This document shows positions 1-9,200 of a DNA stretch of 38,380 nucleotides, piece by piece; the first letter of the stretch is position 1; each line of letters starts with the position of its first letter. Position numbers and translations under genes: made by a program. This DNA comes from UBA1858 sp964636225 (GTDB lineage: Bacteria > Pseudomonadota > Gammaproteobacteria > UBA4575): positions 1-38,380 of the forward strand of contig CAZWQM010000015.1 in assembly GCA_964636225.1 (NCBI GenBank), given 5' to 3'. Below the pieces are notes generated by a model, which ran no database searches, was not told where the DNA came from, and worked only from the letters and a program-made list of their open reading frames with translations.

Positions 1-246
1 TCTATCCAAATAGCTTTAACTTAGATTGATGCACTCAACAAATATGTGACCTGTATATCTCTCTGTTTTATATTAGTTTGTGTATTTAACCCAAACCACT
101 CTTTGATTACTGGGATCACCCGCACAAAATCCCCATTCATACTAAAAATTCGTCATTTCATCTGTGTTGTCCGCTTTGTAAACAGCTTTAATTGCAAAGC
201 AGTTCACACTTTTTATAGGAGCGTGTCGAAACTAAAGATGCACAGA

Positions 247-1656
247 TTAACGCGCACCTTTGCCCCACAGAACAATCTCAGTGGTTTGCACCAAAATTGC
301 CAAATTGAAAATCAAACTACGGTTCTTAACGTAATACAAATCGTACTTCAGCTTTTCAATGGCATCGTTTTCTGAGCTGCCATAGGGATAGCGCATTTGC
401 GCCCATCCGGCTAACCCAGGCTTGACTCGATGTCGTTCACTATAAAATGGAATTTTTTCAGACAGCTGTCTGACAAATTGAGGTCGTTCCGGCCTGGGTC
501 CCACCAGACTCATTTCACCTTTAAGAATATTCAGGAGTTGCGGCAACTCGTCGATACGGTATTTTCTAAGTATCTTGCCAACCCATGTGACGCGAGCGTC
601 ATTAGCCGAAGCCCATTTCGCACCTGTCCCAGCCTCTGCGTTTTCACACATGCTTCTAAATTTGAGTAATTCAAAAATTTTGTCTCCCTGCCCTACTCGG
701 TTCTGCTTATAAAATATGGTTCCCTTGCCCTTACTTTCTATCCAGATCGCCAGAGCACCCCCCACCAACAATGGCATAGTCACAATTAACATGATTAAAC
801 CGGCAAAAATATCAAACGCGCGGGTACTGATAGATTTCAGTGCCCCTTGTCGAAATCCATTGGAAAAAATAATCCAGCTAGGATCCAGCAATTCGACATA
901 CACGCGTGACATCTGCCTTTCCAGAAAAGCGGGCAATTCGATCACTTCCACTCCGCTAAGTCGACAATTAATCAGTTCTTTTGCAGGAAAGTTGTTACGG
1001 CGTTCTGACATTGCAACGACTATTTCATCCACTTCATTCTGCAGGACGTATTCATCCAGACTCAGATCAGTTGTAATGACTCGATCTTTATCTACCTGAA
1101 CCATTTCATTATCAGGTGAATAAAAACCAAGTAACGAAACACCTCTTTGATCAGACTTTCTGCGCAGATTATTAATCCATTCTGCTTTTTCCCCGGTACC
1201 GAGCACCAGCACTTTATTATTAAGCGTATGTCGGTCTACCCATGATTCAAAAATGATCCGGGAAATTACAATACCGACAAACGAGATGAACAGAGTCAAA
1301 ATAAACAACCCGCGACCGAAATACATATCCGGAAACATAAAGAATATGATCGAAAGCACCAGAGATGCCACGATAAATGCTGTGGTAATGCGATTTAATA
1401 CATTCCATATAATTTCCCGGCGCTGCGCCTGATATAAGCCCATCGCCAACATTACCAGCACTACCAGAACGGCAACTAATAGGCTGCTGGCCTGGATTGA
1501 TAGCAATTCGCTTTTGGCATACTGTATGCCACCGTGATCATAAAACCTGATGGAAGATGCTAAAAACAGACTCAAATAGCATATCAATGCCTCAACTGTA
1601 ATTAGCATCGCTACCGGAAGGCTAATATGATGGTTAAATAGTTTTATAGATGACAA
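247..1656 (-). CDS. Membrane sugar transferase (EpsB / TIGR03013 type, initiating glycosyl-phosphate transferase)
   Basis: The protein should transfer a sugar-1-phosphate from a UDP-sugar to undecaprenyl phosphate at the inner membrane, the first step of building a surface polysaccharide. It has hydrophobic N-terminal segments, a nucleotide-binding-like central part, another membrane helix near residues 275-305, and a C-terminal bacterial sugar-transferase domain with KFRSM, DELPQLLNILKGEMSLVGPRPE and a GLAGWAQ motif. The 469-aa length fits the polyprenyl glycosylphosphotransferase family often found in PEP-CTERM/exosortase exopolysaccharide loci. The start is TTG, with an AGAGGG ribosome binding site about 7 nt upstream. 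It is divergent from the nucleotide-sugar dehydrogenase, with 292 bp between them. The exact sugar cannot be read from sequence, and no exosortase gene lies inside the window. Confidence 0.9.
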   Translation of the reverse strand: MSSIKLFNHHISLPVAMLITVEALICYLSLFLASSIRFYDHGGIQYAKSELLSIQASSLLVAVLVVLVMLAMGLYQAQRREIIWNVLNRITTAFIVASLVLSIIFFMFPDMYFGRGLFILTLFISFVGIVISRIIFESWVDRHTLNNKVLVLGTGEKAEWINNLRRKSDQRGVSLLGFYSPDNEMVQVDKDRVITTDLSLDEYVLQNEVDEIVVAMSERRNNFPAKELINCRLSGVEVIELPAFLERQMSRVYVELLDPSWIIFSNGFRQGALKSISTRAFDIFAGLIMLIVTMPLLVGGALAIWIESKGKGTIFYKQNRVGQGDKIFELLKFRSMCENAEAGTGAKWASANDARVTWVGKILRKYRIDELPQLLNILKGEMSLVGPRPERPQFVRQLSEKIPFYSERHRVKPGLAGWAQMRYPYGSSENDAIEKLKYDLYYVKNRSLIFNLAILVQTTEIVLWGKGAR

Positions 1657-1948
1657 TTTATGCCCTCTCTTAAATTCTTGATATGATTTTGGTTTGCATG
1701 TTGAGATGCCAGTCTACGGATATATTTTCGCCTGTCCGCGAAAATCATCACTAATTGACTTACCTCCTATTGTCGTTTAAAGACTCCCGTATTAATTGTG
1801 AAGCATGTCTAACTTTCGCAATAACAGAAGTTTACAAACGATCTATGATATATTTCCCAAGTTTATAACAGGTTCATAGATGTATAGGCATGATTGAACT
1901 AGAGTACACATCCAAATTTAAACCAACCAAAATTCAAGAGTCATTTTT
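1657..1948. promoter_or_regulatory. Divergent intergenic region between sugar transferase and UDP-sugar dehydrogenase
   Basis: This 292-bp AT-rich gap must hold the promoters of both divergent polysaccharide genes. One possible plus-strand sigma-70 promoter is TTGACT at 1755-1760 with TAAAGA at 1778-1783 (17-bp spacer), which would leave a leader of roughly 160 nt. The -10 match is weak, so this is only a suggestion. I see no strong inverted repeat and no coding potential. Confidence 0.35.
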
Positions 1949-3226
1949 ATGTATTCAATTGACAATATTCATATCGGGGTCATTGGCTTGGGCTATGTGG
2001 GTCTGCCCCTTGCTGCAGAGTTCGGAAAAAAAATTAAAACATTAGGTTTTGACATCAACCAGAAGCGTATCGAAGAGTTGCGCGCTGGTAATGACAGAAC
2101 ACTGGAGACAGATTCGGATGAGCTGACAGCAGCCACTCATCTAAGCTTCACATCAAACCTTGAAGACATGAAAAGCTGTAATTTTTTCATCGTTACAGTC
2201 CCCACTCCAATTGATGAGCATAAGCAGCCGGATCTCACGCCTTTGGTAAAAGCATCAACAGCGCTTGGAAAAGTGATCGCTAAAGACTCAATAATTGTAT
2301 TTGAGTCAACCGTTTATCCAGGCGCGACTGAAGAAGTCTGCGTGCCCATTATCGAACAGGAATCAGGGCTGACTTTCAATAAGGATTTCTATGTGGGTTA
2401 CAGCCCGGAACGCATTAATCCCGGAGACAAAGAACACCGACTTCCGACCATTAAAAAGGTGACCTCCGGATCCACACCGAAAGTTGCCAAGTTTGTTAAT
2501 GAAGTTTATGCCTCCATCATTACTGCGGGGACTTATCTTGCCAGCAGTATCAAAGTCGCAGAGGCTGCAAAAGTCATCGAAAATACACAAAGAGATGTCA
2601 ACATTGCACTGATTAATGAATTGGCTCTGATTTTTAATCGCATGGATATCGATACCATCGAGGTATTGGAAGCAGCAGGGACCAAGTGGAACTTCCTTCC
2701 GTTTCGTCCCGGCCTTGTTGGCGGTCATTGTATAGGTGTCGACCCTTATTACCTGACTCACAAAGCCCAGGCGATTGGCTACAATCCTGAAATGATCCTG
2801 TCTGGACGTCGAATCAATGACGGCATGGGACCTTATGTCGCTGAACGCGTAGTGAAACTCATGACCCAAAACAAGATTCACGCGGTGGATTCAAAAATTC
2901 TGATACTGGGTTTTACCTTTAAAGAGAATTGCCCGGATGTACGCAATACGCGCGTGATTGATATCATCGAAAAGTTTGACAGCTATAACGCCAATGTGGA
3001 TGTTTACGATCCCTGGGTAGATGCAGAAGAAGCCAAACATGAATATGGTGTCACACCGATCACTGAGCTTAAGAATGATACCTACGATGCAATCATCATC
3101 GCCGTATCACACAAGGAATTTGTTTCTATGGGTGTGGATGCAATCCGCGCACTTGGCAAGAAACAACATATCCTGTTTGACGTAAAGCACGTCTTCCCTA
3201 AACAGGACGTTGATGCACGTCTTTAA
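1949..3226 (+). CDS. tviB: Nucleotide-sugar 6-dehydrogenase (TviB/WbpA/CapL type)
   Basis: This enzyme oxidises C6 of a UDP-sugar to a uronic acid in two NAD-dependent steps; the best-matching subgroup uses UDP-N-acetylhexosamines. The Rossmann motif GLGYVGLP is at residues 13-20. The catalytic cysteine C261 sits in VGGHCIGVDPYYL, and a GSTPK segment and the C-terminal UDP-binding domain are present. At 425 aa it has the length of the TviB/WbpA/CapL group. It is followed after 21 bp by a nucleotide-sugar epimerase, a common oxidation-epimerisation pair in capsule and O-antigen loci. The ribosome binding site is weak. UDP-GlcNAc versus UDP-GalNAc versus UDP-Glc cannot be settled by eye, so the symbol is a family-level one. 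Confidence 0.88.
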   Translation: MYSIDNIHIGVIGLGYVGLPLAAEFGKKIKTLGFDINQKRIEELRAGNDRTLETDSDELTAATHLSFTSNLEDMKSCNFFIVTVPTPIDEHKQPDLTPLVKASTALGKVIAKDSIIVFESTVYPGATEEVCVPIIEQESGLTFNKDFYVGYSPERINPGDKEHRLPTIKKVTSGSTPKVAKFVNEVYASIITAGTYLASSIKVAEAAKVIENTQRDVNIALINELALIFNRMDIDTIEVLEAAGTKWNFLPFRPGLVGGHCIGVDPYYLTHKAQAIGYNPEMILSGRRINDGMGPYVAERVVKLMTQNKIHAVDSKILILGFTFKENCPDVRNTRVIDIIEKFDSYNANVDVYDPWVDAEEAKHEYGVTPITELKNDTYDAIIIAVSHKEFVSMGVDAIRALGKKQHILFDVKHVFPKQDVDARL

Positions 3227-3247
3227 CCCATTACAGAAAATATCAAA

Positions 3248-4255
3248 ATGAAAGTACTCGTCACTGGATCCGCAGGTTTTATTGGTAATAATTTATCTCA
3301 GCGCTTACTTGTAAGGGGCGATGAGGTAATTGGCATCGATAACCTAAATGATTATTACGATGTCAGCTTGAAAGAAGCACGACTGGCTAAAATTATCGAC
3401 CACGGCAATTTCACAGAAGCACGTATCAATTTGGAAGATCGTGATGCTGTCTCCGAATTATTCAAAACTCACAAACCTGATCGTGTCGTCAATCTTGCAG
3501 CCCAGGCCGGCGTTCGTTACTCACTGGAAAACCCATACGCTTACATAGACACGAACATTATGGGTTTCACCAATATACTGGAAGCCTGCCGGCATAACGA
3601 AGTGGAACATTTGGTGTATGCCTCCAGCAGCTCCGTTTATGGTGCTAACACTAATATGCCATTTTCTGTACACAACAATGTGGACCATCCGGTAAGTTTG
3701 TATGCCGCAACTAAAAAATCCAACGAACTAATGGCGCATACCTACTCGCATTTATTTAAAATTCCCACCACAGGATTAAGATTCTTTACTGTTTACGGTC
3801 CATGGGGACGCCCGGATATGGCGTTATTCATGTTTACCAAGAATATTCTTGCGGGAAAGCCCATTGATGTTTTCAATTATGGAAACCATCGTCGCGACTT
3901 TACTTACATTGATGATATTGTTGAAGGTGTGATACGCACTCTGGATAAAATACCAACGTCTAATGAAAACTGGTCAGGCGAACATCCCGATCCTGCCACC
4001 AGTAAAGCGCCTTACAAACTTTATAATATAGGCAATAACCAGCCTGTTGAACTAAAGCATTACATCGCAGTATTGGAAGAATGTCTGGGTAAAAAAGCCA
4101 CTCAAAATCTTCTTCCCTTGCAAATGGGCGATGTGCCGGACACCTATGCCGATGTGGAAGCATTAGTCGAAGATGTCAATTATAAGCCTCAAACAAAAAT
4201 CGAAGATGGCATCGCCAACTTCGTTAAATGGTATAGGAATTTCTATTCAGTCTAA
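3248..4255 (+). CDS. NAD-dependent nucleotide-sugar 4-epimerase (UDP-glucuronate epimerase / CapI-like)
   Basis: This is an extended short-chain dehydrogenase of 335 aa that probably inverts C4 of a UDP-uronic acid. The NAD-binding motif GSAGFIG is at residues 7-13, the serine-rich catalytic loop YASSSSVYG at about 124-132, and the catalytic Y152xxxK156 in LYAATKK. The N-terminal IDNLNDYYDVSLKEARL stretch and the PWGRPDMALFMFTKNIL segment are typical of the CapI/LspL UDP-glucuronate epimerase branch. It lies 21 bp behind the UDP-sugar dehydrogenase in the same direction, so the two probably work in sequence. It ends 12 bp from the convergent serC stop with no obvious intrinsic terminator. The acetamido-uronate form of the substrate is equally possible given the TviB-like neighbour. 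Confidence 0.88.
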   Translation: MKVLVTGSAGFIGNNLSQRLLVRGDEVIGIDNLNDYYDVSLKEARLAKIIDHGNFTEARINLEDRDAVSELFKTHKPDRVVNLAAQAGVRYSLENPYAYIDTNIMGFTNILEACRHNEVEHLVYASSSSVYGANTNMPFSVHNNVDHPVSLYAATKKSNELMAHTYSHLFKIPTTGLRFFTVYGPWGRPDMALFMFTKNILAGKPIDVFNYGNHRRDFTYIDDIVEGVIRTLDKIPTSNENWSGEHPDPATSKAPYKLYNIGNNQPVELKHYIAVLEECLGKKATQNLLPLQMGDVPDTYADVEALVEDVNYKPQTKIEDGIANFVKWYRNFYSV

Positions 4256-4267
4256 GTCAGCCAGTTT

Positions 4268-5338
4268 TCAGGCGGCTTCGATTAATTGCGCCAGTTTTTT
4301 TACTGCGCTTAAAGGCGTTCCGTTATACATACTGGCACGCACGCCACCAACAAGCCGATGCCCTGCAAGGCCAATGAGCCCATGCAGGGTTGCCGTATGC
4401 AGAAAATTTTCAATCACATTTTTATTCGGCGAATTAAATGTCACGTTAATGACTGAACGATTAGCATGACACACACGATTGAGCAGTTTGGGGTTGGCAT
4501 CAATCGCACTATATAAGATTCCGGCACGCACATTTGCCTGTTCTACCATTGATTTTACGCCACCGTTTCTGGCTACCCAGTCAAGCATTAACTGAGTCAC
4601 ACGACAGGCAAACACTGGACAGGTATTCACAATCGAATTTTCTTTAGCATGCAGATCATAGCGAAGCAAATCCGGGGTGTTCTCGGCCACGCGATCAAGC
4701 AAGTCATCTCGAATAATCACCACACTCAAACCGGCAATACCCAGCGATTTTTGTACTCCAGCGTAAATCAAGGCGTAATTTGATACATCTATATCCTGCA
4801 AAAGTATACAGGAGGTCATATCTGCTACCAGTGGAACATCCGCAACAGCAACTCCTTGAAATTCTATGCCCTCTACCGTTTCATTAGGGGTGATATGAAA
4901 ATAAGCCGCGTTCGTATCAACATTCCAGTCTTCAACATCCGTGCAGCAAATATTCTGTTCCTTATGTATTAATCCTTGCACAAATTTGATATCAATATGC
5001 TTACTCGCCACTCTGGCCGCTTTGCGTGACCATATACCCGTATCCATATAACAGGCATATTGAGCATTTCCTGCTAGATTTAATGCAAGCGCATCAAATT
5101 GCAGTGTTGCGCCACCCGCCATAAAAATGATTTGGTAATTTTCCGGCACGGAATATAAAGATCGCAGTAAATCTTGTGCATTATTAATGATAGATAGAAA
5201 ATCATCAGAGCGATGACCCAACTCAAGAATAGACAGCCCGGTATTTGAGTACTGACGAATATCTTTTTCGATTTGATGTTTTACCTCATCAGGCAATGCA
5301 GCCGGACCGGCACCGAAGTAGTGTGTGCTATGCGTCAC
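4268..5338 (-). CDS. serC: Phosphoserine aminotransferase
   Basis: SerC transfers the amino group of glutamate to 3-phosphohydroxypyruvate in serine synthesis and also acts in pyridoxine synthesis. It is a fold-type I PLP enzyme: the Schiff-base lysine is K197 in YAGVQKSLGIAG, and the N-terminal YFGAGPAALP and GLSILELGHRS motifs are characteristic. The 356-aa length is normal. The start is GTG (complement of 5336-5338), 14 bp after the gyrA stop, so it is probably co-transcribed with gyrA, an arrangement shared with Pseudomonas. In Pseudomonas pheA follows serC, but here the next gene is the convergent sugar-nucleotide epimerase, so the ancestral order is broken at this point. Confidence 0.97.
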   Translation of the reverse strand: MTHSTHYFGAGPAALPDEVKHQIEKDIRQYSNTGLSILELGHRSDDFLSIINNAQDLLRSLYSVPENYQIIFMAGGATLQFDALALNLAGNAQYACYMDTGIWSRKAARVASKHIDIKFVQGLIHKEQNICCTDVEDWNVDTNAAYFHITPNETVEGIEFQGVAVADVPLVADMTSCILLQDIDVSNYALIYAGVQKSLGIAGLSVVIIRDDLLDRVAENTPDLLRYDLHAKENSIVNTCPVFACRVTQLMLDWVARNGGVKSMVEQANVRAGILYSAIDANPKLLNRVCHANRSVINVTFNSPNKNVIENFLHTATLHGLIGLAGHRLVGGVRASMYNGTPLSAVKKLAQLIEAA

Positions 5339-5352
5339 GTGAGAAAGGATTG

Positions 5353-7941
5353 TTAATTCTCTGTAGTTTCCTGGTCTGCATCATCGTCATCAACTCCTGA
5401 TAATACCTGCACCGCTTCAATTTCAGTGAGTTTCTCTTCTTCACCCAAGCGGATTAACGTTACTCCCTGAGTATTTCGACCCATGGATGAAATATCTTTA
5501 ATCTGAGTGCGCACCAAAGTACCACGATCGGTAATCAACATGGTTTCATCCTGATCAGACACCAACACCGCACCCACCACATCACCATTACGACCAGAGG
5601 TTTGAATCGCAATGACACCTTGTCCACCGCGCTTTTGCACGGGAAAATCGCTGACCGGTGTACGCTTGCCAAACCCGTTTTGAGTGCCTATAAGTATCTG
5701 TCTATCCGCTTCATCCGGATGGATGGAAATTAGCGAAATCACTCTATCCTGCTCGGCAATTTTAATTCCGCGCACTCCGGCAGCTGTTCTTCCCATCGGG
5801 CGTACATCACTTTCATGGAAACGTACTGACTTACCTGTGCTGGCGACAAGTATCATATCGTGATCACTAGTGGTAATTTCCGCGCCAATCAAATAATCAT
5901 TCTCACGCAACTCCAGCGCGATAATGCCACTTGATCTTGGACGTGAAAAATCCTTAAGTGCTGTTTTCTTTACGGTGCCATGGCTGGTCGCCATAAATAC
6001 ATAGGCATCTTGCGAGAAATCCTTGACCGGCAAAATCGCATTAATTCTTTCGTCTTCCTGTAACGGCAACAGGTTAACAATTGGCTTGCCGCGTGACGTT
6101 CTACCGGACTGAGGTAACTCATAGACTTTAAGCCAGTAAACTTTGCCCAGACTGGAGAAACATAAAATTGTGTCATGCGTATTGGCGACAAAAAGATTAT
6201 CTACAAAATCTTCTTCTTTAACTGCAGTAGCGGCTTTACCTCTGCCGCCGCGACGCTGCGCCTGATAGACATCCAGAGGTTGTGCTTTTGCGTAACCGGC
6301 ATGCGACAGGGTCACAACCACCTCTTCTTCCTGAATCAGATCTTCAATAGTGAGATCAACTTTAGTCGTGGTTATTTCTGTCTTGCGCGAATCGCCGTAT
6401 TTTTCTTTGATTTCTTCCAGCTCTTCGTGAATAACCTGCATCAGACGATCCGGACTCTCCAATATCGCGAGAAGATCTGCAATCAGCTGCAGAAGCTCGC
6501 TAAAATCTTTAACAATTTTTTCTTGCTCAAGCCCAGTAAGTCGATGCAGTCGCAAATCAAGGATGGCTTGTGCCTGAACTTCAGACAGATAATATTTTCC
6601 ATCATGCAAACCAAATTGCGCATCCAAACAATCCGGTCTTGAGGCTTCGGCGCCGGATCGTTCCAGCATCTCCGTGACCGCGCCTGGTAGCCATGCCTGA
6701 CTCACCAAAGCCACTTTAGCATCCGCTGGCGTATTGGAAGACTTAATTAAAGCAATCACTTCATCAATATTTGCCAGCGCTACGGCCTGACCTTCCAGAA
6801 TATGTGCTTTATCACGCGCCTTGCGTAATTCGAACATGGTGCGACGTGTGACAACTTCGCGTCGATGTCGCAAAAATGCCTGCAGAATCTGTTTGATGTT
6901 CAACAATCGTGGCTGACCATCCACCAGCGCCACCATATTGATACCAAACACACTTTGCATTTGTGTATGTTGATAAAGATTATTCAGAATAACTTCGCTG
7001 ACTTCACCGCGCCTTAATTCGATGACGATGCGCATACCATCTTTATCTGACTCGTCACGTAAACCACTGGGGGCGATCCCTTCCAGGCGTTTTTCTTTCA
7101 CCAGTTCCGCAATTTTTTCAATTAAGCGGGCTTTGTTGACCTGATACGGCAGCTCGGTCACAACGATGGTTTCGCGACCGGTCTTTTCATCGGTTTCAAT
7201 GTGACTACGCGCACGCAAATAAATTTTTCCACGTCCTGTCTGGTAGGCATCCACAATGCCTTTTTTGCCATTAATGATGGCAGAGGTTGGAAAATCTGGA
7301 CCGGGTACCAGTTCCATAATATCCAGTACGGAAATTTCAGGATTGGCGATCATGGCAATACAGGCATCCACAATTTCCGACAGATTGTGCGGAGGAATAT
7401 TGGTTGCCATGCCCACCGCAATTCCGGAAGAGCCGTTAATCAGCAGGTTTGGAATTCGAGAAGGAAGTACGGACGGTTCTTTTTCAGTCTCGTCATAGTT
7501 AGGAATAAAGTCGACCGTGTCTTTATCTAGATCGGATAAAACTTCATGCGCAATCTTGGACATGCGCACTTCGGTATAACGCATGGCTGCGGGTGAATCG
7601 CCATCGACAGAACCGAAGTTACCCTGACCGTCCACCAGCATGTAACGCATGGAAAAGTTCTGCGCCATTCTGACTATAGTGTCGTAAACCGCGGTATCAC
7701 CGTGCGGATGATATTTACCAATCACATCACCCACGACACGCGCCGATTTTTTATAAGGCTTGTTCCAGTCATTACCCAGTTCGTGCATGGCAAATAACAC
7801 ACGTCGATGCACCGGCTTCAAACCATCCCTTACATCCGGAAGTGCACGACCGACAATGACGCTCATTGCATAGTCCAGATAGGACTTGCGCATTTCGTCT
7901 TCTAGGTTAACTGATGATATTTCTCTAGCTATCGATGCCAT
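5353..7941 (-). CDS. gyrA: DNA gyrase subunit A
   Basis: GyrA is the DNA-cleaving subunit of the GyrA2GyrB2 topoisomerase that introduces negative supercoils. The catalytic Tyr122 lies in AAMRYTEVRM after R121. The quinolone-determining region reads YHPHGDTAVYDT with T83 and D87, as in wild-type Pseudomonas GyrA rather than the Ser83 of E. coli, so resistance cannot be inferred. A GyrA-box variant QRRGGRGKA marks the start of the C-terminal beta-pinwheel domain, which contains repeated blade motifs. The 862-aa length is usual, and the acidic tail is rich in D and E. The ATG has only a poor Shine-Dalgarno sequence. An extended -10 promoter lies 42 bp upstream. Confidence 0.99.
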   Translation of the reverse strand: MASIAREISSVNLEDEMRKSYLDYAMSVIVGRALPDVRDGLKPVHRRVLFAMHELGNDWNKPYKKSARVVGDVIGKYHPHGDTAVYDTIVRMAQNFSMRYMLVDGQGNFGSVDGDSPAAMRYTEVRMSKIAHEVLSDLDKDTVDFIPNYDETEKEPSVLPSRIPNLLINGSSGIAVGMATNIPPHNLSEIVDACIAMIANPEISVLDIMELVPGPDFPTSAIINGKKGIVDAYQTGRGKIYLRARSHIETDEKTGRETIVVTELPYQVNKARLIEKIAELVKEKRLEGIAPSGLRDESDKDGMRIVIELRRGEVSEVILNNLYQHTQMQSVFGINMVALVDGQPRLLNIKQILQAFLRHRREVVTRRTMFELRKARDKAHILEGQAVALANIDEVIALIKSSNTPADAKVALVSQAWLPGAVTEMLERSGAEASRPDCLDAQFGLHDGKYYLSEVQAQAILDLRLHRLTGLEQEKIVKDFSELLQLIADLLAILESPDRLMQVIHEELEEIKEKYGDSRKTEITTTKVDLTIEDLIQEEEVVVTLSHAGYAKAQPLDVYQAQRRGGRGKAATAVKEEDFVDNLFVANTHDTILCFSSLGKVYWLKVYELPQSGRTSRGKPIVNLLPLQEDERINAILPVKDFSQDAYVFMATSHGTVKKTALKDFSRPRSSGIIALELRENDYLIGAEITTSDHDMILVASTGKSVRFHESDVRPMGRTAAGVRGIKIAEQDRVISLISIHPDEADRQILIGTQNGFGKRTPVSDFPVQKRGGQGVIAIQTSGRNGDVVGAVLVSDQDETMLITDRGTLVRTQIKDISSMGRNTQGVTLIRLGEEEKLTEIEAVQVLSGVDDDDADQETTEN

Positions 7942-7982
7942 GAAATCAACACAGAGGGATTTAGTTCGTTCATGAACCGAGA

Positions 7983-7991
7983 ATTATACCA
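7983..7991 (-). promoter_or_regulatory. Extended -10 promoter element of gyrA
   Basis: On the minus strand this reads TGGTATAAT, a perfect TATAAT hexamer preceded by the TGn extension, ending 42 bp from the gyrA ATG. The best -35 candidate at 17 bp is ACTCTT, a poor match, which is compatible with an extended -10 promoter. gyrA promoters in other bacteria are induced by relaxation of supercoiling and often depend on the -10 region; whether that holds here is inference. Confidence 0.7.
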
Positions 7992-8100
7992 TACCTTTCC
8001 CCCATAAGAGTAAATCTATAAAAGCGAAAAATGGTTAAATAAGGCTGCGCTACGTGCATTCAGCCGTTTTCAGACTATAACTCCATGGCTATCAAACAGA

Positions 8101-9141
8101 CTATTTGCCGAAAAGCTGAGCAATCTTTTCCGCGCATGGTTTTTCCACTGCACCCCGCTCGGTGACCAATACATCAATCAGATCTGCCGGCGTGACATCA
8201 AATACCGGATTCCACACCGAAGCGCCAATAGCCGCTAATATTTTTCCCCCGACCTGAGTAATTTCCTGTGCGTGACGTTGTTCTATCTCAATCGCTGCTC
8301 CGGTTTTCGTATTGAGATCGATAGTACTGGCAGGCGCTACCACCATGAATTTCTTACCCAAATGCTTTGCAAGTACAGCCAGACCGTAAGTACCAATTTT
8401 ATTCGCCACATCACCATTCGCTGCCACTCGATCCGCCCCGACAATAATCCAGTCAATATTGTGAGCGTTCAGGGCACTGGCCGCGGCCGAATCACAAATC
8501 AAACTAACCGGGATATTTTCCTGGCTTAACTCCCACGCAGTTAAACGCGAACCCTGAAACCAGGGGCGTGTTTCATTGGCAAATACTTGCTGCAGTGTTC
8601 CCTTCGCAAAAGCCGAACGAATAACACCTAAGGCTGTGCCATAACCCCCGGTGGCCAGTGCGCCGGCATTGCAGTGGGTCATTACATTAGTGTTTGCATA
8701 GATATACTCCGCCCCCAGTTCGCCCATTGTCTTATTCGCAGCGATATCCTGCAGATGGATATCGATCGCTTCCCGCTCCAGCTTTCCCAGATAATCGTCG
8801 CCTGTGTCATCCAAACAGGTTTGCATACGCTTGAGTGCCCAACCCAGGTTCACTGCGGTAGGACGCGCACTCTTCAGCCGAGTTATATCTTCATGAATAC
8901 GTTGCTTTGCATTCACTGTATCATGATGGTGATGTGACAATGCGGATACGACCACACCATATGCTGCTGTTATACCAATCGCAGGTGCCCCGCGGACTAC
9001 CATGTCTTGAATTGCCTGGTAGGTTTTCGCAACACTGTCAATGTGTAAAAATTCAACAGTATTGGGCAAGAGCCGCTGATCCAGTAAAAATAACTGTCGG
9101 TCTCGCCATTCCACGGCGCGATTTGGTATCGATGTATCCAT
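8101..9141 (-). CDS. mtnA: S-methyl-5-thioribose-1-phosphate isomerase
   Basis: MtnA converts 5-methylthioribose-1-phosphate to 5-methylthioribulose-1-phosphate in methionine salvage. The catalytic cysteine C157 lies in THCNAGALATGGYGTALG and the catalytic aspartate D237 in VGADRVAANGDVANKIGTY, at the spacing expected for this family rather than for eIF2B regulatory subunits. The N-terminal MVVRGAPAIGITAAYG segment is also diagnostic. The 346-aa length is normal. It is divergent from mtaD with a 59-bp gap, and it lies between gyrA and mtaD as in Pseudomonas. The TATT-rich gap should hold both promoters. Confidence 0.97.
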   Translation of the reverse strand: MDTSIPNRAVEWRDRQLFLLDQRLLPNTVEFLHIDSVAKTYQAIQDMVVRGAPAIGITAAYGVVVSALSHHHHDTVNAKQRIHEDITRLKSARPTAVNLGWALKRMQTCLDDTGDDYLGKLEREAIDIHLQDIAANKTMGELGAEYIYANTNVMTHCNAGALATGGYGTALGVIRSAFAKGTLQQVFANETRPWFQGSRLTAWELSQENIPVSLICDSAAASALNAHNIDWIIVGADRVAANGDVANKIGTYGLAVLAKHLGKKFMVVAPASTIDLNTKTGAAIEIEQRHAQEITQVGGKILAAIGASVWNPVFDVTPADLIDVLVTERGAVEKPCAEKIAQLFGK

Positions 9142-9200
9142 AGTTTATTAATTAAGTTTTTTACTTGTCCCAGAATCGTTACAAAGGTAAGTTTAATCTC

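Noticed and set aside
46..375. 109-aa plus-strand open frame at the left edge
   Set aside because: It runs antisense into the sugar transferase gene, has no ribosome binding site and no recognisable domain. The first 246 bases show nothing else I can support.
2363..2881. 172-aa minus-strand frame inside the nucleotide-sugar dehydrogenase
   Set aside because: It is the antisense shadow of a well conserved coding region with no start signal or motif.
8045..8080. Intrinsic terminator after mtnA
   Set aside because: A CGGCTG/CAGCC stem exists, but the loop is 13 nt and the following TTATTT is too weak for a confident call.
9165..9200. TTG-initiated extension of mtaD
   Set aside because: The 12 extra residues are not family-like and overlap the probable divergent promoter; the ATG at 9201 fits the conserved N-terminus.
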